64,000 nt of DNA from Thinopyrum elongatum (GCA_011799875.1 CM022297.1:539880795-539944794), one strand, 5' to 3'. Positions 23,184 to 35,456 are shown, counted from the stretch's first letter. Program-made: numbers and translations. Notes: generated by a model from the letters alone, not told the origin.

Positions 23184-26100
23184 TGTAACACCCCCGGTGG
23201 TTAACTACAGTAATCACCCTTTTGATTATGCCATGTCATCGTGTTTAACAGTGCATGATCATCATTAGCATTATATTGCATTTCAACTCCTAAGTCAAAT
23301 TCAAATTTAAATGAAAGTGGAAAATAAAAGTTGTCCAGCATAAAAACTAAAATGTTCGATAAATGACAAATATTGCAGAGGCTATTCTAAAATTGAAACC
23401 AACAAATAATAAAATAATTAGGTGGCTCGAACATAATTAAAACAGTAAGGATAAATGCATTTTAATTATTATAAAAATGGTGTGAACTCAAGTTGACTCC
23501 AAACCAATTTTTGGTAGTGGTAGGTAATGCCTAGTATTTGTTGCAACAATTCCTATGTTTTACAAAATTCAATATGTGGCCTAACAATTTGCTAAACTGA
23601 GAAATAAAAGAAAATAGAAAAGGTAAAAATAAATAAAAGAAAAGAAAAAGGAAGGGGTGGAAAGCCCCAGGCCAACTGGGCCATCCGGCCCAGCTCCCCC
23701 TCTGGCCCAACCGGCCTCCCTTATCCCCCACCACAGGAAACCCTAACCCCGAGTCACCCCACTTCCCCCCCCCCGATTCCCATCCCTCCCCTCGTCAGCC
23801 CCCACCTCTCGATCCCACTGGAATCGGGGAGGGGTTTCGAACCCGGCGCTCGTCGCCGCGCCCGGAGCTCCGCGGACCTCGCCGGAGCTGCACCGCGCCT
23901 CCCCTCCGTCGCCGACCCAACCCCGACCTCGCTGCCTCGACCCCATCGCCGTCGTCCCCGACGCCAGCGGCCACGACATCGCCACCCCGTCCGCCTCCCC
24001 GAGCCCACTGCCGCCCCCCTACGCTCCAAAGTGAGCCTCGTCCGCCCCCTCTCTCCCCCATCACGGATCCGGCCACGCCTGCGCGCGCGCGCCCCCATCA
24101 CGTCGCCGGGCACTTGCCCTGACTGCTGCTCGACGCCGTTCGTCGTGGCGGGGTCGCACGCCGCCCCGCGCCGTCTCGTCCCCGCGCCGCTCGCGCGCTG
24201 CTCCGCCCCGGTGCGTGCCCCGCTCGCACCCCGCTCGCGGTTGGCCTCGGCCGCTCCCGCTGCCGCCATCTCCCCACGGCGCTCCGACCTCCTGACCGCT
24301 CGGTCCGGTGGCCGCCCCGCTCGCCGGCTACATCCGCTGCCGGCGCCGCTCGCCGCCCCTCGCCGAGGCCGTCGCTGCCTGTGCCCGCGCTGGCCTCACA
24401 TTCGCCCCGCAATCGCCTGACGCCCGCGCTCGCGCCGCCCGCATAGCCCCGCCACTGCTCGGCTTCCGCCCTGCCCTGCCGCGCTCCACCGCCGTCGCCC
24501 GCGGCCCCCCCCTCACTGGTCACCGCCCCAGCCCTCGCGGCTCCGGTCGGCCGCGCCGTGGCCGCTGGCGCGCGCCCTCCTGGGTGCCCGAGTGCTCCCC
24601 GCCCCCTGGTGGCCTCGGGCACGCACGCCCCGCCGCCCGTTACGCAGGCCCGGTAGTGGCCTCTGTGCCACTGAACGATGGGGCCCGCCCCCAAAAATGA
24701 ATTTAAGAAAAAAAAAGAAAAGAAAATGAATTAGTAAAAATAATTAGTAATTAATTAATTAATTAATTAGTGAATTAATTAAGTTAATTAAACTCTGATT
24801 AGGTTAATCTAATTGATTAGTTAGTTTAATTAAACAGTAATTAATTAGCTAAACCCTAATTAAACTAATCAGTGTATGACGTGCGGGACCCACACGTAGT
24901 TGACCCAGTCAACAACACTGTTGCCTGCTGACGTCAGCATGATGTCATGCTGACGTCATCAATCACTATTCTGGATAATTCGAAATTAAATAATTAATTA
25001 AAATTCCAGAAATTGCTAAAAACTTTAGAAAATCATAGAAAATAATCCGTAACTCCGATGGAAAAACTTTGTACATGAAAGTTGCTCAGAACGACGAGAC
25101 GCATCCGAATGCGCGGTCCGTTCGTCCGTCACACGTCTCTAACTATCCGAACATGGAACCGTTCCTCTCCGGTCATCTGTCTGACAAATGTCCGAAACCG
25201 GGAATACTTTCCCGGATGAATTCCTCCTTCCTCGGTGACGTGCAACCATACGTTAGGACACACCCGGCACTGCGTTAGATCACCTCTGTCCCCGTGTATT
25301 GCCATGTTATGCATTGTATTGCTCGTATTAGCTGTGTATTTATACTGTTTCCTCCCCCTCTTCTCTCTCGTTAGACCCCGACGCAGTTCCCGTTACCGAC
25401 GCAGCTCCGGAGCCCGACGCCACCATTGACGATCCCTCTCTCTTGCCAGAGCAACCAGGCAAGCCCCCCCCCTTTTGATCATCCCGATATCGCCCATTCT
25501 AATTTCCCATGCTTGCATTAGAATTGCTGTTGCTACTGCTTTACCTATTCTGATGCATATCCTGTTTATTGTAACCTGCTGTTGATAATTACCTGCATAT
25601 CCTAAACTGTTTAGTCTAGGCTGGGTAGAGACCTATCAGTGACCCCACTTATCCCGACTGCCGCGCTGGATCGTCAGAAGACCCGATCAACGGGATTGAA
25701 GACCAGGACCCGACACCGCACATCACCCCCTTAGTTGTAACGACACTGCAGCGTTACTATCGAGTGCCGAGGGTGAAACCTCATGTAGCACTTCTGATGT
25801 TAACTCTGTAGAGTAGCTATTCGGTCGTGGTCATCGAGGGTGATTCCTCCTTCACCACTTCCGGTAACGACGCTGTCGTACAACACCTCAAGTGTGAACC
25901 CATCGAGGGTGATTCCTCCGAGTTCACCTTGACAGACACATCGAGTAGGAATCCAACGAGGGTGATACCTCGGATTCCCCTGATGTTATGGACACACGGA
26001 TACTTGGAATGTACTATTGTTACTTGGAAAGGCGGGTCGACCCTGAGGGGTACCCGCGTGTGATGTGAAGGCGGGTTGCCAGTGTGGTGCCCGAGTGGTG

Positions 26101-27460
26101 AATACGAGGCGCAGCCGGGCATTCTTAACCCTTGCCGCAAGTCCTCGAGACGGGGCGACGGGGTCACATCTTTCGTGAGTCTCTGCTCGTTACCGCAAGC
26201 CCCTAGTCCTAACGATTTGGATATTTGATCCGAGCAGGTCTCTGGCCTGATAGCACTAACCATCACGTGGGCATAGTATGGGCGTTCTGCATCGTATGCA
26301 TCAGCCGAAAGCTCTGTCAGACGTCCAGTTCAGCATGGCGGCACGGACGGACCGGCGCCTTCCTGTAGTGTTGGTGCCTGGCTTCACCATGTGCGCAACG
26401 ACCCGGAGGGCGAGGGGCGATGGCCAAGACCCCCTTGCGCTTAGGATGTAGACCGGTGGGGACCTCTCTGCTGAGCTGTAGGTAGGGTTGCGATGTGTCG
26501 TTTGACCGAGGCCGGGCATGACCCAGGAAAGTGTGTCCGGCCGGAGTTAATCGAGCGTGTTGGGTAAGTTGGTGCACCCCTGCAGGGAAGAAAACTTCTA
26601 TCGATAGCCTGTCCTACGGTAAAGGACACTCGGAGTTGTATCCCGATCGATACAACTAGAACTGGATACCTGTGATGAGACCTGTATGTATGGCTCTGGG
26701 ATTGCTTCTCGCAGGGAGTCGAGAAGGGATCTCCGGACGAGGTTGATGACTGTATGGCTCTGGGATTGCTTTCTCGCAGGGAGTCGAGAAAGGATCTCTG
26801 GGTGAGGTTGAGACTTAATGATACTACTACATTATATTGTACTGTTCTACTCTCTTCTACTGCTGCAAGACCGCTGAAGATGCTAGTCTTCGATAGGACT
26901 AGGCCTTCTCTCTATTCTGGCATTTCTGCAGCCCAGTCCACATATACAGCCTCCCCTTGAAAATGTTGCATATGTAGTGTAGATCCTTGCTTGCTGAGTA
27001 CTTCTGAGTACTCACGGTTGCTTTGTTTTCCTTTTCTCCCCGTATCAGTTTGTCGTAACAAGATGACGGAGCCCCTGAGACAGCTGCCCTGCCGACGATC
27101 GCTACTACTACTACCCAGAGGATGGATACTACTATGAGTTGACTGACGACCAGGAGTAGGATCGGAGGGTCCCAGGCAGGAGGCCTTCGCCTTTCGATCG
27201 TAGTGTTTTATTTTGCCCCGCCTTTCTAAAGGCCTTTCTGTTTCTGTTTCATATCTGTACTCAGATATCTGATGCTTCCGCTGACGCTTGTTCGCAAGCT
27301 TATGTATTCGAGCCCTTGAGGCCCCTGGCTTGTAATATAAAGCTTGTATGACTTTATTTATGTTTTAGAGTTGTGTTGTGATATCTTCCCGTGAGTCCTT
27401 AGGCTTGATCGTGTGCATTTGCGTGTATGATTAGTGCACGATCAGGCCGGGGGCGTCACA
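23184..27460 (+). mobile_element. solo LTR of the long-LTR family (copy 3), nested
   Basis: 4,277 bp from TGTAACACCC to GGGGGCGTCACA with a perfect TSD CTCCG (23,179-23,183; 27,461-27,465). It inserted into copy 2 just downstream of a GTGAG donor-like site. Same architecture as copies 1 and 2 but more diverged in places. CpG-rich 23,750-24,680; TTAATTAA patch 24,740-24,870. Long GC-rich frames on both strands here are composition artefacts. Confidence 0.9.
25375..27158 (+). CDS. candidate spliced ORF inside LTR copy 3 (exon B frameshifted)
   Basis: Exon A (25,375-25,458, 84 nt) follows TCTCGTTAG and ends CCAG before GCAAG. Its frame is open, in the same phase as the other copies (ends DDPSLLPEQP). 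The exon-B equivalent (27,063-27,158) follows an ACAAG acceptor and begins with DDGAPE after joining. A small indel then shifts the frame; the shifted frame ends YYYYPEDGYYYELTDDQE before TAG, matching the tail of the other copies. Upstream of exon A, the matching phase is open back to about 23,703 across a GTGAG donor at 24,031. Probably a decayed copy of the same ORF. Confidence 0.3.
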
Positions 27461-28628
27461 CTCCGCATCCTCCCCTTCCTCCATCTTGCGCTAGCACGAG
27501 CCGTAGCTAGCTGTCGCCATTGCCGTGCTCCTGTTTCCGCCCTGGAGCTCGTGGCTCATACCCTCGTCCACCCCGTGCTAAGCCGTCGCCTCCGCCGTGT
27601 TTCTAGAGAGCCCAGGCATCGCGTGCGCGCAGTAGTTCATCTCGGGCGAGCCCCTGGGCTCGACCCCGAGCTTACCGTATTCCGGCCGCCGCTAGAATCG
27701 ATGCCGCCGCCGTTCCGGCCACCCCCGCGACCAACCACCCCCACCACATGATGCGGCTCGCTGCGCCCTTTCGATAGAGCCCAATCACGCCCCCGGAGAT
27801 GCCCTATGGGCGAAACCCGAGCTCGCCGGAGCTCGGCGCCGCGTTCGGGCTCGCCGGCGCGCTCCGGTGGCCGGTGCTGACGTGGCTGCCACTTGGCACC
27901 GTGGGTCCCGCCTCCCTGCCGCTGACCACGGGCCCCACTGGGCCCCGTTGACCCCAGTCAACGCGCTGACTGGGCGCAATGGCCCACTAACATGTGGGTC
28001 CCACCTGTTAAAATGTTTTTATAAATAAATAAAACTGATAATTAATTAATTAGTTAATTAGTATATTAATCAGTCACTGACAGCTGGACCCCACCTGATA
28101 ATTTGGTTAATTAAATTAAACTAACTCTGGTTATTAGCTGAGTCACTGACATGTGGGTCCCACTGGACCCACAGGTCAGGTTTGACTCTGGTCAGCCAGA
28201 GTTGACCTGCTGACATCACCCTGACCTCATGCTGACGTCATCATTCACTATTCTGGATAATTCGAATTTAAATTAATAATTAAATTCAGAAAATGTTTAA
28301 AACTTTAGAAAATCATATTAAATAAACCGTAACTCCGATGAAAATAATTTATAGATGAAACTTGCTCAGAATTCCGATACGAACCCGAATACGCCCTCCG
28401 TATTCCTGTCAGATGCCTCTAGCTATAAGAACATTGAACTTTTAGACCGATTTCGATAAATGAATAGTGCCCAACTTTAATTAAATAAATCCGAATAAAT
28501 TCCTGAATTAACTAAATCATTTAGTTAGGCAGTAGAACCCCCCAGCATATCATTTAGGCATGTCATACATATTGTTTGCATTATTGCCATGAATTTATTG
28601 TTTCTCTCCTCCCGTTCTTTTTCGATAG

Positions 28629-31600
28629 ACGCTGAGACCGACGACGCTGCACCTGGATATGACTACACTACCGACGAGCAGCCCGTTGACGATCTCTCTC
28701 TCTTGCCAGAGCAACCAGGCAAGCCCCTCCCCCCTTGAGCATCCAGATATCGCCCATTCTATTCTCCTGCTTGCATTAGATTTTGCTACTGGTAATGTAT
28801 GCTCCTATTCTGATGCATAGCCTGCTGTTGTAACCTGTTCATTGTTACCTTACCTACCTATGATAAAATGATTAGTATAGGTTGGTAGTTAACCATCAGT
28901 GACCCCACCACCTTATCCTTGTTGCCCCTGCTTGATTATCGATGACTCGATCGACGTGATCGTCGACCAGAGACCGACACCTCACTTCACACCCCCTTAG
29001 TTGTACGACTCTGCGTAGTAACTATCGAGTGTCGAGGGTGATACCTCGTAACGCACTCCCGATGAATACTCTGCAGTGTAGCTGTTCGGTCGTGGTCATC
29101 GAGGGTGATTCCTCCTTCTCCACTTCCGATACGACTCTGTCGTGCAACCCCTCAGTGTGAACCTCGAGGGTGATGCCTCATATGTTCACCCTGATGATTT
29201 CGTCGAGTGGAATCCGCCGAGGGTGATTCCTCGGGTTTCCCCCTTGATGTTATGACCACACGATTACTTGACCTTTGTTACAGGCGGGTCCACCCTGGTG
29301 GGTACCCGTTGGGGATCTATGATTTTCGGGTGTGCCGGAAGGGCACTCGAGTGTGATATTGTGGCGGAGCATCAGAGACTCTGATTGTCTCCGTGTGATA
29401 CTAATTGAGCCTATTGGATTTGGGTTTGTGATCTGAGTGGGTCGACGTGCCCTATACGCACTACCACCACGCGGGATAATGGCACTAGTAGAAAAAGGGC
29501 CTTTAGTCCCCGTTCCAGAGGGCCTTTAGTCCCGGTTCTGGAACCGGGACTAAAGGGTCGGGACTAAAGGTCCCCCCTTTAGTCCCGGTTCTGTTACGAA
29601 CCGGGACTAAAGGCCCTCCACGTGGCCGCTGGCTGGGCGGGGGCTGGAGGACCTTTAGTCCCGGTTGGTACCGGGACTAAAGGAATTTTTTTGAAAAAAA
29701 AATTTCAATTTTTTTTTCCTATTTTCAAATCTTTGAATTATTTGACAATTTAATCTCTAATCACCCCTCCTCACTGCTTCAGAATTTAATCTCTAATCTC
29801 TAATCAGCACTCATTCCAAATCATCTAACTTCCTGACCGGTCACCCATCCCCTCACTACTCCAGCCCGAGCACGCTTAACTTTCAGGTTCTATTCCCCCT
29901 AGTTTCTAAGTCTGCACTTGTTGTTTTCCTAACAATAGTAAGCTATCAATCCTGTTAACCCTTAGGTCTTGATGTCACATGATTTATTTTTTGAATTCCA
30001 AACAATTATTAAAATAAACAACAATGATTAACAAACAGCAATGATTAATTTAAAAACTAAAAAATAATTAAAAAATGAAAAAAATTCAAAAAAATCAAAA
30101 ATTCTCAAAAATAAAAAAAAATCAAAAAAATCCAAAATAATACAAAATGTTCAAAATAAAATAAGTAATAATAATATTGAATTTCAATGAAAATAAAATA
30201 AGTATTTATTATTATTATGCCGTTATTCATTTAATATGGCATAATTAATATCTTTAAATCTGTAATTGAAATTCGACAAATAATATATCCTTATTATCAG
30301 AAAAATGTGACCATGATGTCACACGCTTCACCGTTTGAGTTTGAAACTATTATTCTAAAAAACAATAATTATTTAGTAGTTTGACCACATTTCATTTTTT
30401 TAACTTATATTAACTGAAGAATTTTTGTGTGTTCAATATGGACAATTCAAAGCCACATCCTCAAATTTCAATCATTTCTGACTTCATTTGCTATTTTTCA
30501 TGCATTTAATGATTTTTTGAGCTAAATTAGCCCGAAATTGAAAAGCACTACAAATGAACTTTGAAAAGGTTGAAACTTGGCATGGTATCATCATTTCACC
30601 CAAATAGCTTGTGCTAAAAAGTTGAGAGGGTTATGGCAAAAACTGGATGCACTTTGTGTACAAACTGGACCATCTCTTTCGAAGTAACAGGGTTTCAGAC
30701 GAAAACTCAGCTGTTACAAAGACATTTCATTTTTTTAATCTTATTTCAACTCCAGAATTTTTGTGTGTTCAATATGAACCATTCAAAGCCACATCCTTAA
30801 ATTTCAACCTTTTTTGACTTTATTTGCTATTTTTTCATGCATTCAATGATTTTTTGAGCTAAATTATCCTGAAATTGAAAAGCACTACAAATGAACTCTG
30901 AAAACCCTAAACCCGGGACTTAAAACGTCTGAAACTCTATTCTAAATAGTAAACATTAAAGGGTCAAATTCTAAAACATAACCCTAAACTTAGAAATCTA
31001 AACCCTAGCCCTAAACCCTAAAAATGTCTAAAACGTCCAAAAACTCTATTTTCCCTTTGGAATTTGGTGATTTTAAAAATTTGTCAAAACGGAAAACTTG
31101 TTGTTTCATCGGACAAAACTTTTTTTTCTGCAAATTTTGATATATTATTTGTATTTTTCTGAATTATAATGATTTAGTTATGATTTTTCTAACATTAATG
31201 TGGTAAAGGGGTTTAGGGTTTAGGGCCCTCCCCTTTAGTCCCGGTTGGTATCTCTCCAACTGGGACTAAAGATAGACTTTTAGTCCCGGTTGAAGACACC
31301 AACCAGGACTAAAGGGCTGGGAAAAAAATTTGAAATTTTTTTTTTTTGAAAAAAAGAATTTAATTTTTTTTCCAGTCCCGGTTGGTATCTCCAACCGGGA
31401 CTAAAGGGGCTGGCACCGTTCGAGGCCGGTCGCAGACCCTTTAGTCCCGGTTGGTGTCTCCAACCGGGACTAAAGGTCCCGTTCGAACCGGGACTGATGC
31501 CTGCGCCTCACGAACCGGGACTAATGCCACCTTTGGTCCCGGTTCGTGAGTGAACCGGGATTAATGCCCTTATCCTACCTCAACCAAAGCCCTGTTTTCT

Positions 31601-32460
31601 ACTAGTGTGGTTATGGGACCCTCTGCGAAGTACGTTTCTCCCGAAAGCTCGTCTAACGTCACGATTCACCGTGCGGGCTGATTGTCGGGATTGGGCTGGA
31701 TACTTCACTGACGAGCTCAGTGTCGCGCCTGCACCCCGGCCAGTCTCGCAACGCGCAGGGTGCCCAGGGCGATGGCCCGAGACCTCTGGGTGCATAGGTT
31801 AGTCCGGCGTGCTGACCTCTCTGCCGAGCCTAGGTAGGGCGTTGCTTCGTGTTGATCTTCCGAGGACGGCCATTACCCAGCAAGTGTGTCCGGCCAGAGT
31901 TGATCGAGCGTGTTGGGTAACAGTAGTGCACCCCTGCAGGGATGAATCATCTATCGATAGCTGGTCCTACGGTAAAGGACACTCAGTTTGTGTATCCCGA
32001 TCTACTACTTGAACTGGATACTTGTTACTTAATTGAAGCTTCGGGATCGCTTTCTCGCTTGGGAGTCGAGGAAGGATCTTTAAGCTGTACTTCAACATGT
32101 TTGCTAAATAAAATGCTATTCTACTCTCTTCTACTGCTGCAAGATGATGGCCTCGAGAAGATGTTTGAAGATGCTAGTCTTCGATAGGACTAGGCCTTCT
32201 CTCTATTCTGGCATTTCTGCAACCCAGTCCACTTATACAGCCTTTCTCCATTGATAATGTTGCATATGTAGTATAGATCCTTGCTTGCTGAGTACTTCGG
32301 ATGAGTACTCACGGTTGCTTTACTTTCTCTTTCCCCCATACCTCACCTTGATGATACATCAGACGATGGAGTTCAGGAGCCAGATGCCACCACAGGAGCT
32401 TACTACCAGGAGGGTCCAGAGGGCACTTACTACTGGATTGAGCCAGCCGACCAGGAGTAG
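28629..32460 (+). CDS. candidate spliced ORF inside LTR copy 2
   Basis: Exon A (28,629-28,718, 90 nt) follows TTCGATAG and ends CCAG before GCAAG. Exon B (32,363-32,460) follows ACATCAG and ends in TAG. The joined frame is open and acidic, runs from DAETDDAAPGYDYTTDEQ, reads LPEQPDDGVQEPD at the junction and ends TYYWIEPADQE. Against copy 1, exon A has 17 base differences: 10 at third, 5 at first and 2 at second codon positions, the pattern of a protein-coding frame. CACTA element 2 sits in the intron. The 5' exon is uncertain. Confidence 0.4.
29483..31607. mobile_element. non-autonomous CACTA element 2 (2.1 kb)
   Basis: Ends CACTAGTAGAAAAAGGGC and CCCTGTTTTCTACTAGTG, with 3-bp TSD TGG (29,480-29,482; 31,608-31,610). 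Copy 1 shows the empty site. Subterminal TTTAGTCCCGG arrays lie at 29,505-29,690 and 31,235-31,560. No transposase. An internal module (about 30,480-30,735) is the reverse complement of one in CACTA element 1, and part of it is repeated at 30,715-30,905. Confidence 0.92.
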
Positions 32461-32744
32461 GATCGGAGGCTCCCAGGCAGGAGGCCAACGCCATTCGATC
32501 TAGTGTCGCTGTTTGTGCTAGCCTTCTTAAGGCAAAACTTGTCTAACTATGTCTGTACTCAGATAATATTTGTATGACTGACTTATGTATTCGGATCTTC
32601 GGATCCCTGGTCTGTAATATTGTGGATCTCCGTTTAAATTATGTTAGAGTTGTGTTGTGATATCTTCCCGTGAGTCCCTGTGCTTGATCGTACACGTTTG
32701 CGTGTATGATTAGTGTACGATTGAGTCGGGGGCATCACACTTAA

Positions 32745-34099
32745 AGCAAGGTCTGATAAAACATATTGGCAATGGAGCTGCTACTGATATTTGGTCACAT
32801 AATTGGTTACCTAGAGAGGGGATGTTTAGGCCATATGGAAGCATTGTTCCAAACCCACCTACTAGAGTGGCCGAGCTCATTAACAGTACAACAGCTTCTT
32901 GGAATACTCAGCTTCTTCAAGCTACCTTCATGCCAATAGATGTACCGACCATACTTGGAATTCCGTTATGCACTAGGAATATTCCTGACTTTTGGGCGTG
33001 GCACTTTGAGAAACACGGTTCTTTTTCTGTAAAATCAGCATATAATATGCTTGTTGCCACCAAGCACCGAAGGGAGGCGTGGCTAGAAGGGACTGCAGGC
33101 CCCTCAAGCTCCGACGCAGAAGAAGGAGCATGAAAATCGCTGTGGAAAACACAAGTTTCAGGAAAAATCAGAATGTTTTTGTGGAGGCTTTCGAAACACT
33201 CTTTACCAACTAATGACGTAAGAGCACATCGCCACATGGCCGACTCGAACCAGTGCGGGTTGTGTGGAGCGCAGGACTCATGGCGTCATTCTTTACTGGA
33301 GTGCACAACATCGAGGAGTGTGTGGGCGCTGACGGATGAGGAGATCACACATAAAATCATAGAGAATACAGAACCAAATGCAAAACAGTGGCTGTTTACA
33401 CTTATGTAGAAGCTTTCACATGATCAGTTTATCCTTATGGCTGTGACGCTTTAGTCTATATGGCATGCACGGCGCAAGGCCATTCATGAATCTATTTTCC
33501 AGAGCCCCCAAGCAACTCACAGTTTTATAGGCAGATTCATTGCAGACCTGGATATTGTCAGAAATAAGGAGAGAAGTCCGGTGCCAAGTGCTACATTACC
33601 ACGTTAGGATCAACGCCGACCAAAGAAGCCACCTGGGGGCTTCTGCAAAATACATGTTGATGCAGGAGTGGTAACAAGAAGAGGAGGCTCGTCAGTGGCT
33701 GTATGCAGAGACGACGGAGGTAACTATATGGGCAGCTCGGCGCTAGTAGTCGAAGGAGTTGTAGACCCCGCAACTCTAGAAGCTATAGCTTGCCGGGAAG
33801 CTCTCTCCCTAGCACAGGACTTGGGCATCCAGAATTTTGTGGTGTCGTCGGACTGCCTGCAAGTGGTATCAGATATCAACAAAAACGCACATGGGACTTA
33901 TGGCGCAATCATCACTGAAATAAATCTTAGGGCATCTACATTTCATTGTATCTTTTCCTTTGAGAGTCGTGCTGTTAATTATGAAGCACATAGCTTAGCC
34001 AAGTTTTCGCTATCTAGGGGTCCGGGTCGCCACGTTTGGCTTGGTGTATCCCATGACCTGAGATGTATCCCACACCATGTGGACTTTGCTGATGAATAA
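32745..34099 (+). pseudogene. LINE ORF2, zinc-knuckle and RNase H half
   Basis: Continues the reverse-transcriptase ORF of 20,785-22,222 in phase. It holds the post-RT linker (GNGAATDIWSHNW), the zf-RVT region (IRMFLWRLSKHSLPTND, then CGLCGAQDSWRHSLLEC) and an RNase H-like domain (IHVDAG, LEAIACREALSLA, VVSSDCLQVV), ending HHVDFADE-stop. Four nonsense codons interrupt one otherwise unshifted frame: TGA 33,131, TAG 33,407, TAG 33,452 and TAG 33,605. The reverse-transcriptase half has none. Confidence 0.85.
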
Positions 34100-34146
34100 A
34101 CTTGGTTTTACCCCTAAAAAAAAAGTAAGCTGCCGCAAAACTGAAG

Positions 34147-34904
34147 AAAAAAGCTGCTGCAAAACTGAAGAATCACACTCTTCTGAACTGAACCTGCTAC
34201 GAAACTGAAGAATCAACCTGTGCAGGTTACAACCAAGTGAATTCCACTTAATAGTCTTAATCAACTGCTGGTCTTGCATTGACAAATTCAAGAGCAGTAC
34301 AAAAGTTAAAATACTAGAATTTCCACATGTTTTCCCTAGGGCAGATTTAACTAATTAGTACATGACCAACACTATAAGAAAATGAATGCATGACCAGCAG
34401 CATCCATCCAATCTTTAGCATTCACCACTCTTCAAGTCCTGTGATACTACTGATGACAAAAGGGATCTGATAGAAACATATCATTTACGTACAGTTGTTC
34501 GACACTAGAACCCTGCATCATTAAAGGATTGCTCATATTAGAAAAAACATCAATTTTGCTGAAACCGTAAGTTAAGCACAATGGTAAATGGGATGAAGCA
34601 TACCATCAATAATTCAGTGTAACTCTTAATACATCCATAACCATGAAAATCATTCTCAATGCTCCCAGTATCTTTCTCTGTCAATGAATGAGTCTCATCT
34701 TTGTGTTGCTGGGAACCCATAGGCAAGTCATGTGCACTGGTGGTCTTCGTAGACTTTTTCCTTTCTTTGTTGGTTTTCTTGATTCCATTCTCTTGCTGCT
34801 ACATGTAAAAGGAGAACAAAGTAAAAGACTATACTTGAATGGACAAGAAAGTAAATATCTTGTGCCACTGCAAATACATAATCCCCATCCAGTACTTTAC
34901 TGCA
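34147..34904. other. spacer, no gene seen
   Basis: Begins with imperfect repeats of GCTGCAAAACTGAAGAA. The rest is AT-rich and unassigned. Before the LINE inserted, this was the loop between the inverted-repeat arms at 20,611 and 34,905. Confidence 0.4.
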
Positions 34905-35029
34905 GGCTTGGTAGATGGGCTTTCCTGGCCCATGTCAATGCGTTCGCTAGGCTCGCTGGTCGTCGTAAGAAGGCACGGTACCTGTGCCGTGCCCAGCGGC
35001 ACGGCAGAGGATCCGGTTCCCTTATCTCC
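34905..35029. repeat. inverted-repeat arm (partner 20,611-20,733)
   Basis: Its reverse complement matches 20,611-20,733 nearly throughout, including CTAGCGAACGCATTGACA and GGGCCAGGAAAGCCCATC. The arms were about 0.8 kb apart before the LINE inserted. Perhaps the ends of a foldback or TIR element. Confidence 0.75.
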
Positions 35030-35034
35030 TGGGT

Positions 35035-35038
<4 letters not shown>

Positions 35039-35067
<29 letters not shown>
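35039..35067. repeat. (GA)n microsatellite
   Basis: About 14 uninterrupted GA units next to the inverted-repeat arm. Confidence 0.95.
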
Positions 35068-35070
<3 letters not shown>

Positions 35071-35231
35071 GGCGCGGCAAGGCTGCTGCTGCTTCGGGAG
35101 CATGCTAGCGCGGCGAGCCCAGCTGCTGCAGCTCCGGCGAGCGCGCGGGCGAGGCTGGAGGCGATGGACGAGGTGCGGCGGCTGGGCAACTGCTGTAGCT
35201 CCGGCGAGCGCACGGGCCAGGACGTCAGCAA

Positions 35232-35456
35232 CCGGCACTGCCCGCCGCTCGCGCCGCAGGCTGCGCAGTCGCCAAAGCCGACGCCTGTCCATTGCAGTTG
35301 GAACCCGGCCTTCAGAAGCCGAGTGTAGTCGGCGGCCGTCGTGCCCGCCGCCGCTGCCTCCGTCGCGAGCGCCGACAGGTACGAGTAGGTGCAGCTCGTC
35401 GGGATCGGAGACAGCTTGTCCCCGTCGTAGATCCCGCTGCGGCAACAGAGCCCCGC
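35232..35456 (-). pseudogene. LRK10-like/WAK-associated extracellular domain fragment
   Basis: About 75 residues read GLCCRSGIYDGDKLSPIP, CTYSYLSALATEA, ADYTRLLKAGFQLQW, and GFGDCAACGASGGQCR. The YSY-L, LL-GF-L-W and C--C--SGG-C pattern with paired cysteines is that of the WAK-associated C-terminal domain in cereal LRK10-type receptor kinases. In those proteins it lies outside the cell, before the membrane segment. There is no signal peptide, membrane segment or kinase here, and flanking frames are low-complexity GC-rich sequence. It is a fragment beside a piece of an unrelated gene. Confidence 0.7.

Larger units (their letters stand above)
22223..32739 (+). mobile_element. solo LTR of the long-LTR family (copy 2), itself invaded
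   Basis: Starts TGTAACACCC, ends GGGGGCATCACA, with a perfect 5-bp TSD CTTAA (22,218-22,222; 32,740-32,744). Its own sequence is 22,223-23,183, 27,466-29,482 and 31,611-32,739, about 4.1 kb, similar in order to copy 1 (CpG-rich start, GAGGGTGAT motifs, exon-like segments). It contains LTR copy 3 (23,184-27,460) and CACTA element 2 (29,483-31,607). No internal retrotransposon domain is present, so it is a solo LTR. Confidence 0.9.
20779..34127 (+). mobile_element. 5'-truncated LINE interrupted by nested LTRs
   Basis: Bounded by a 19-bp TSD AGCTGCCGCAAAACTGAAG (20,760-20,778 and 34,128-34,146), with a short A-tail (34,116-34,124). About 2.8 kb of LINE remains in two parts, 20,779-22,222 and 32,745-34,127. 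The long-LTR copy 2 (22,223-32,739) lies between them, flanked by its own TSD CTTAA. The 5' end starts within reverse transcriptase, as target-primed reverse transcription often leaves. Confidence 0.9.
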
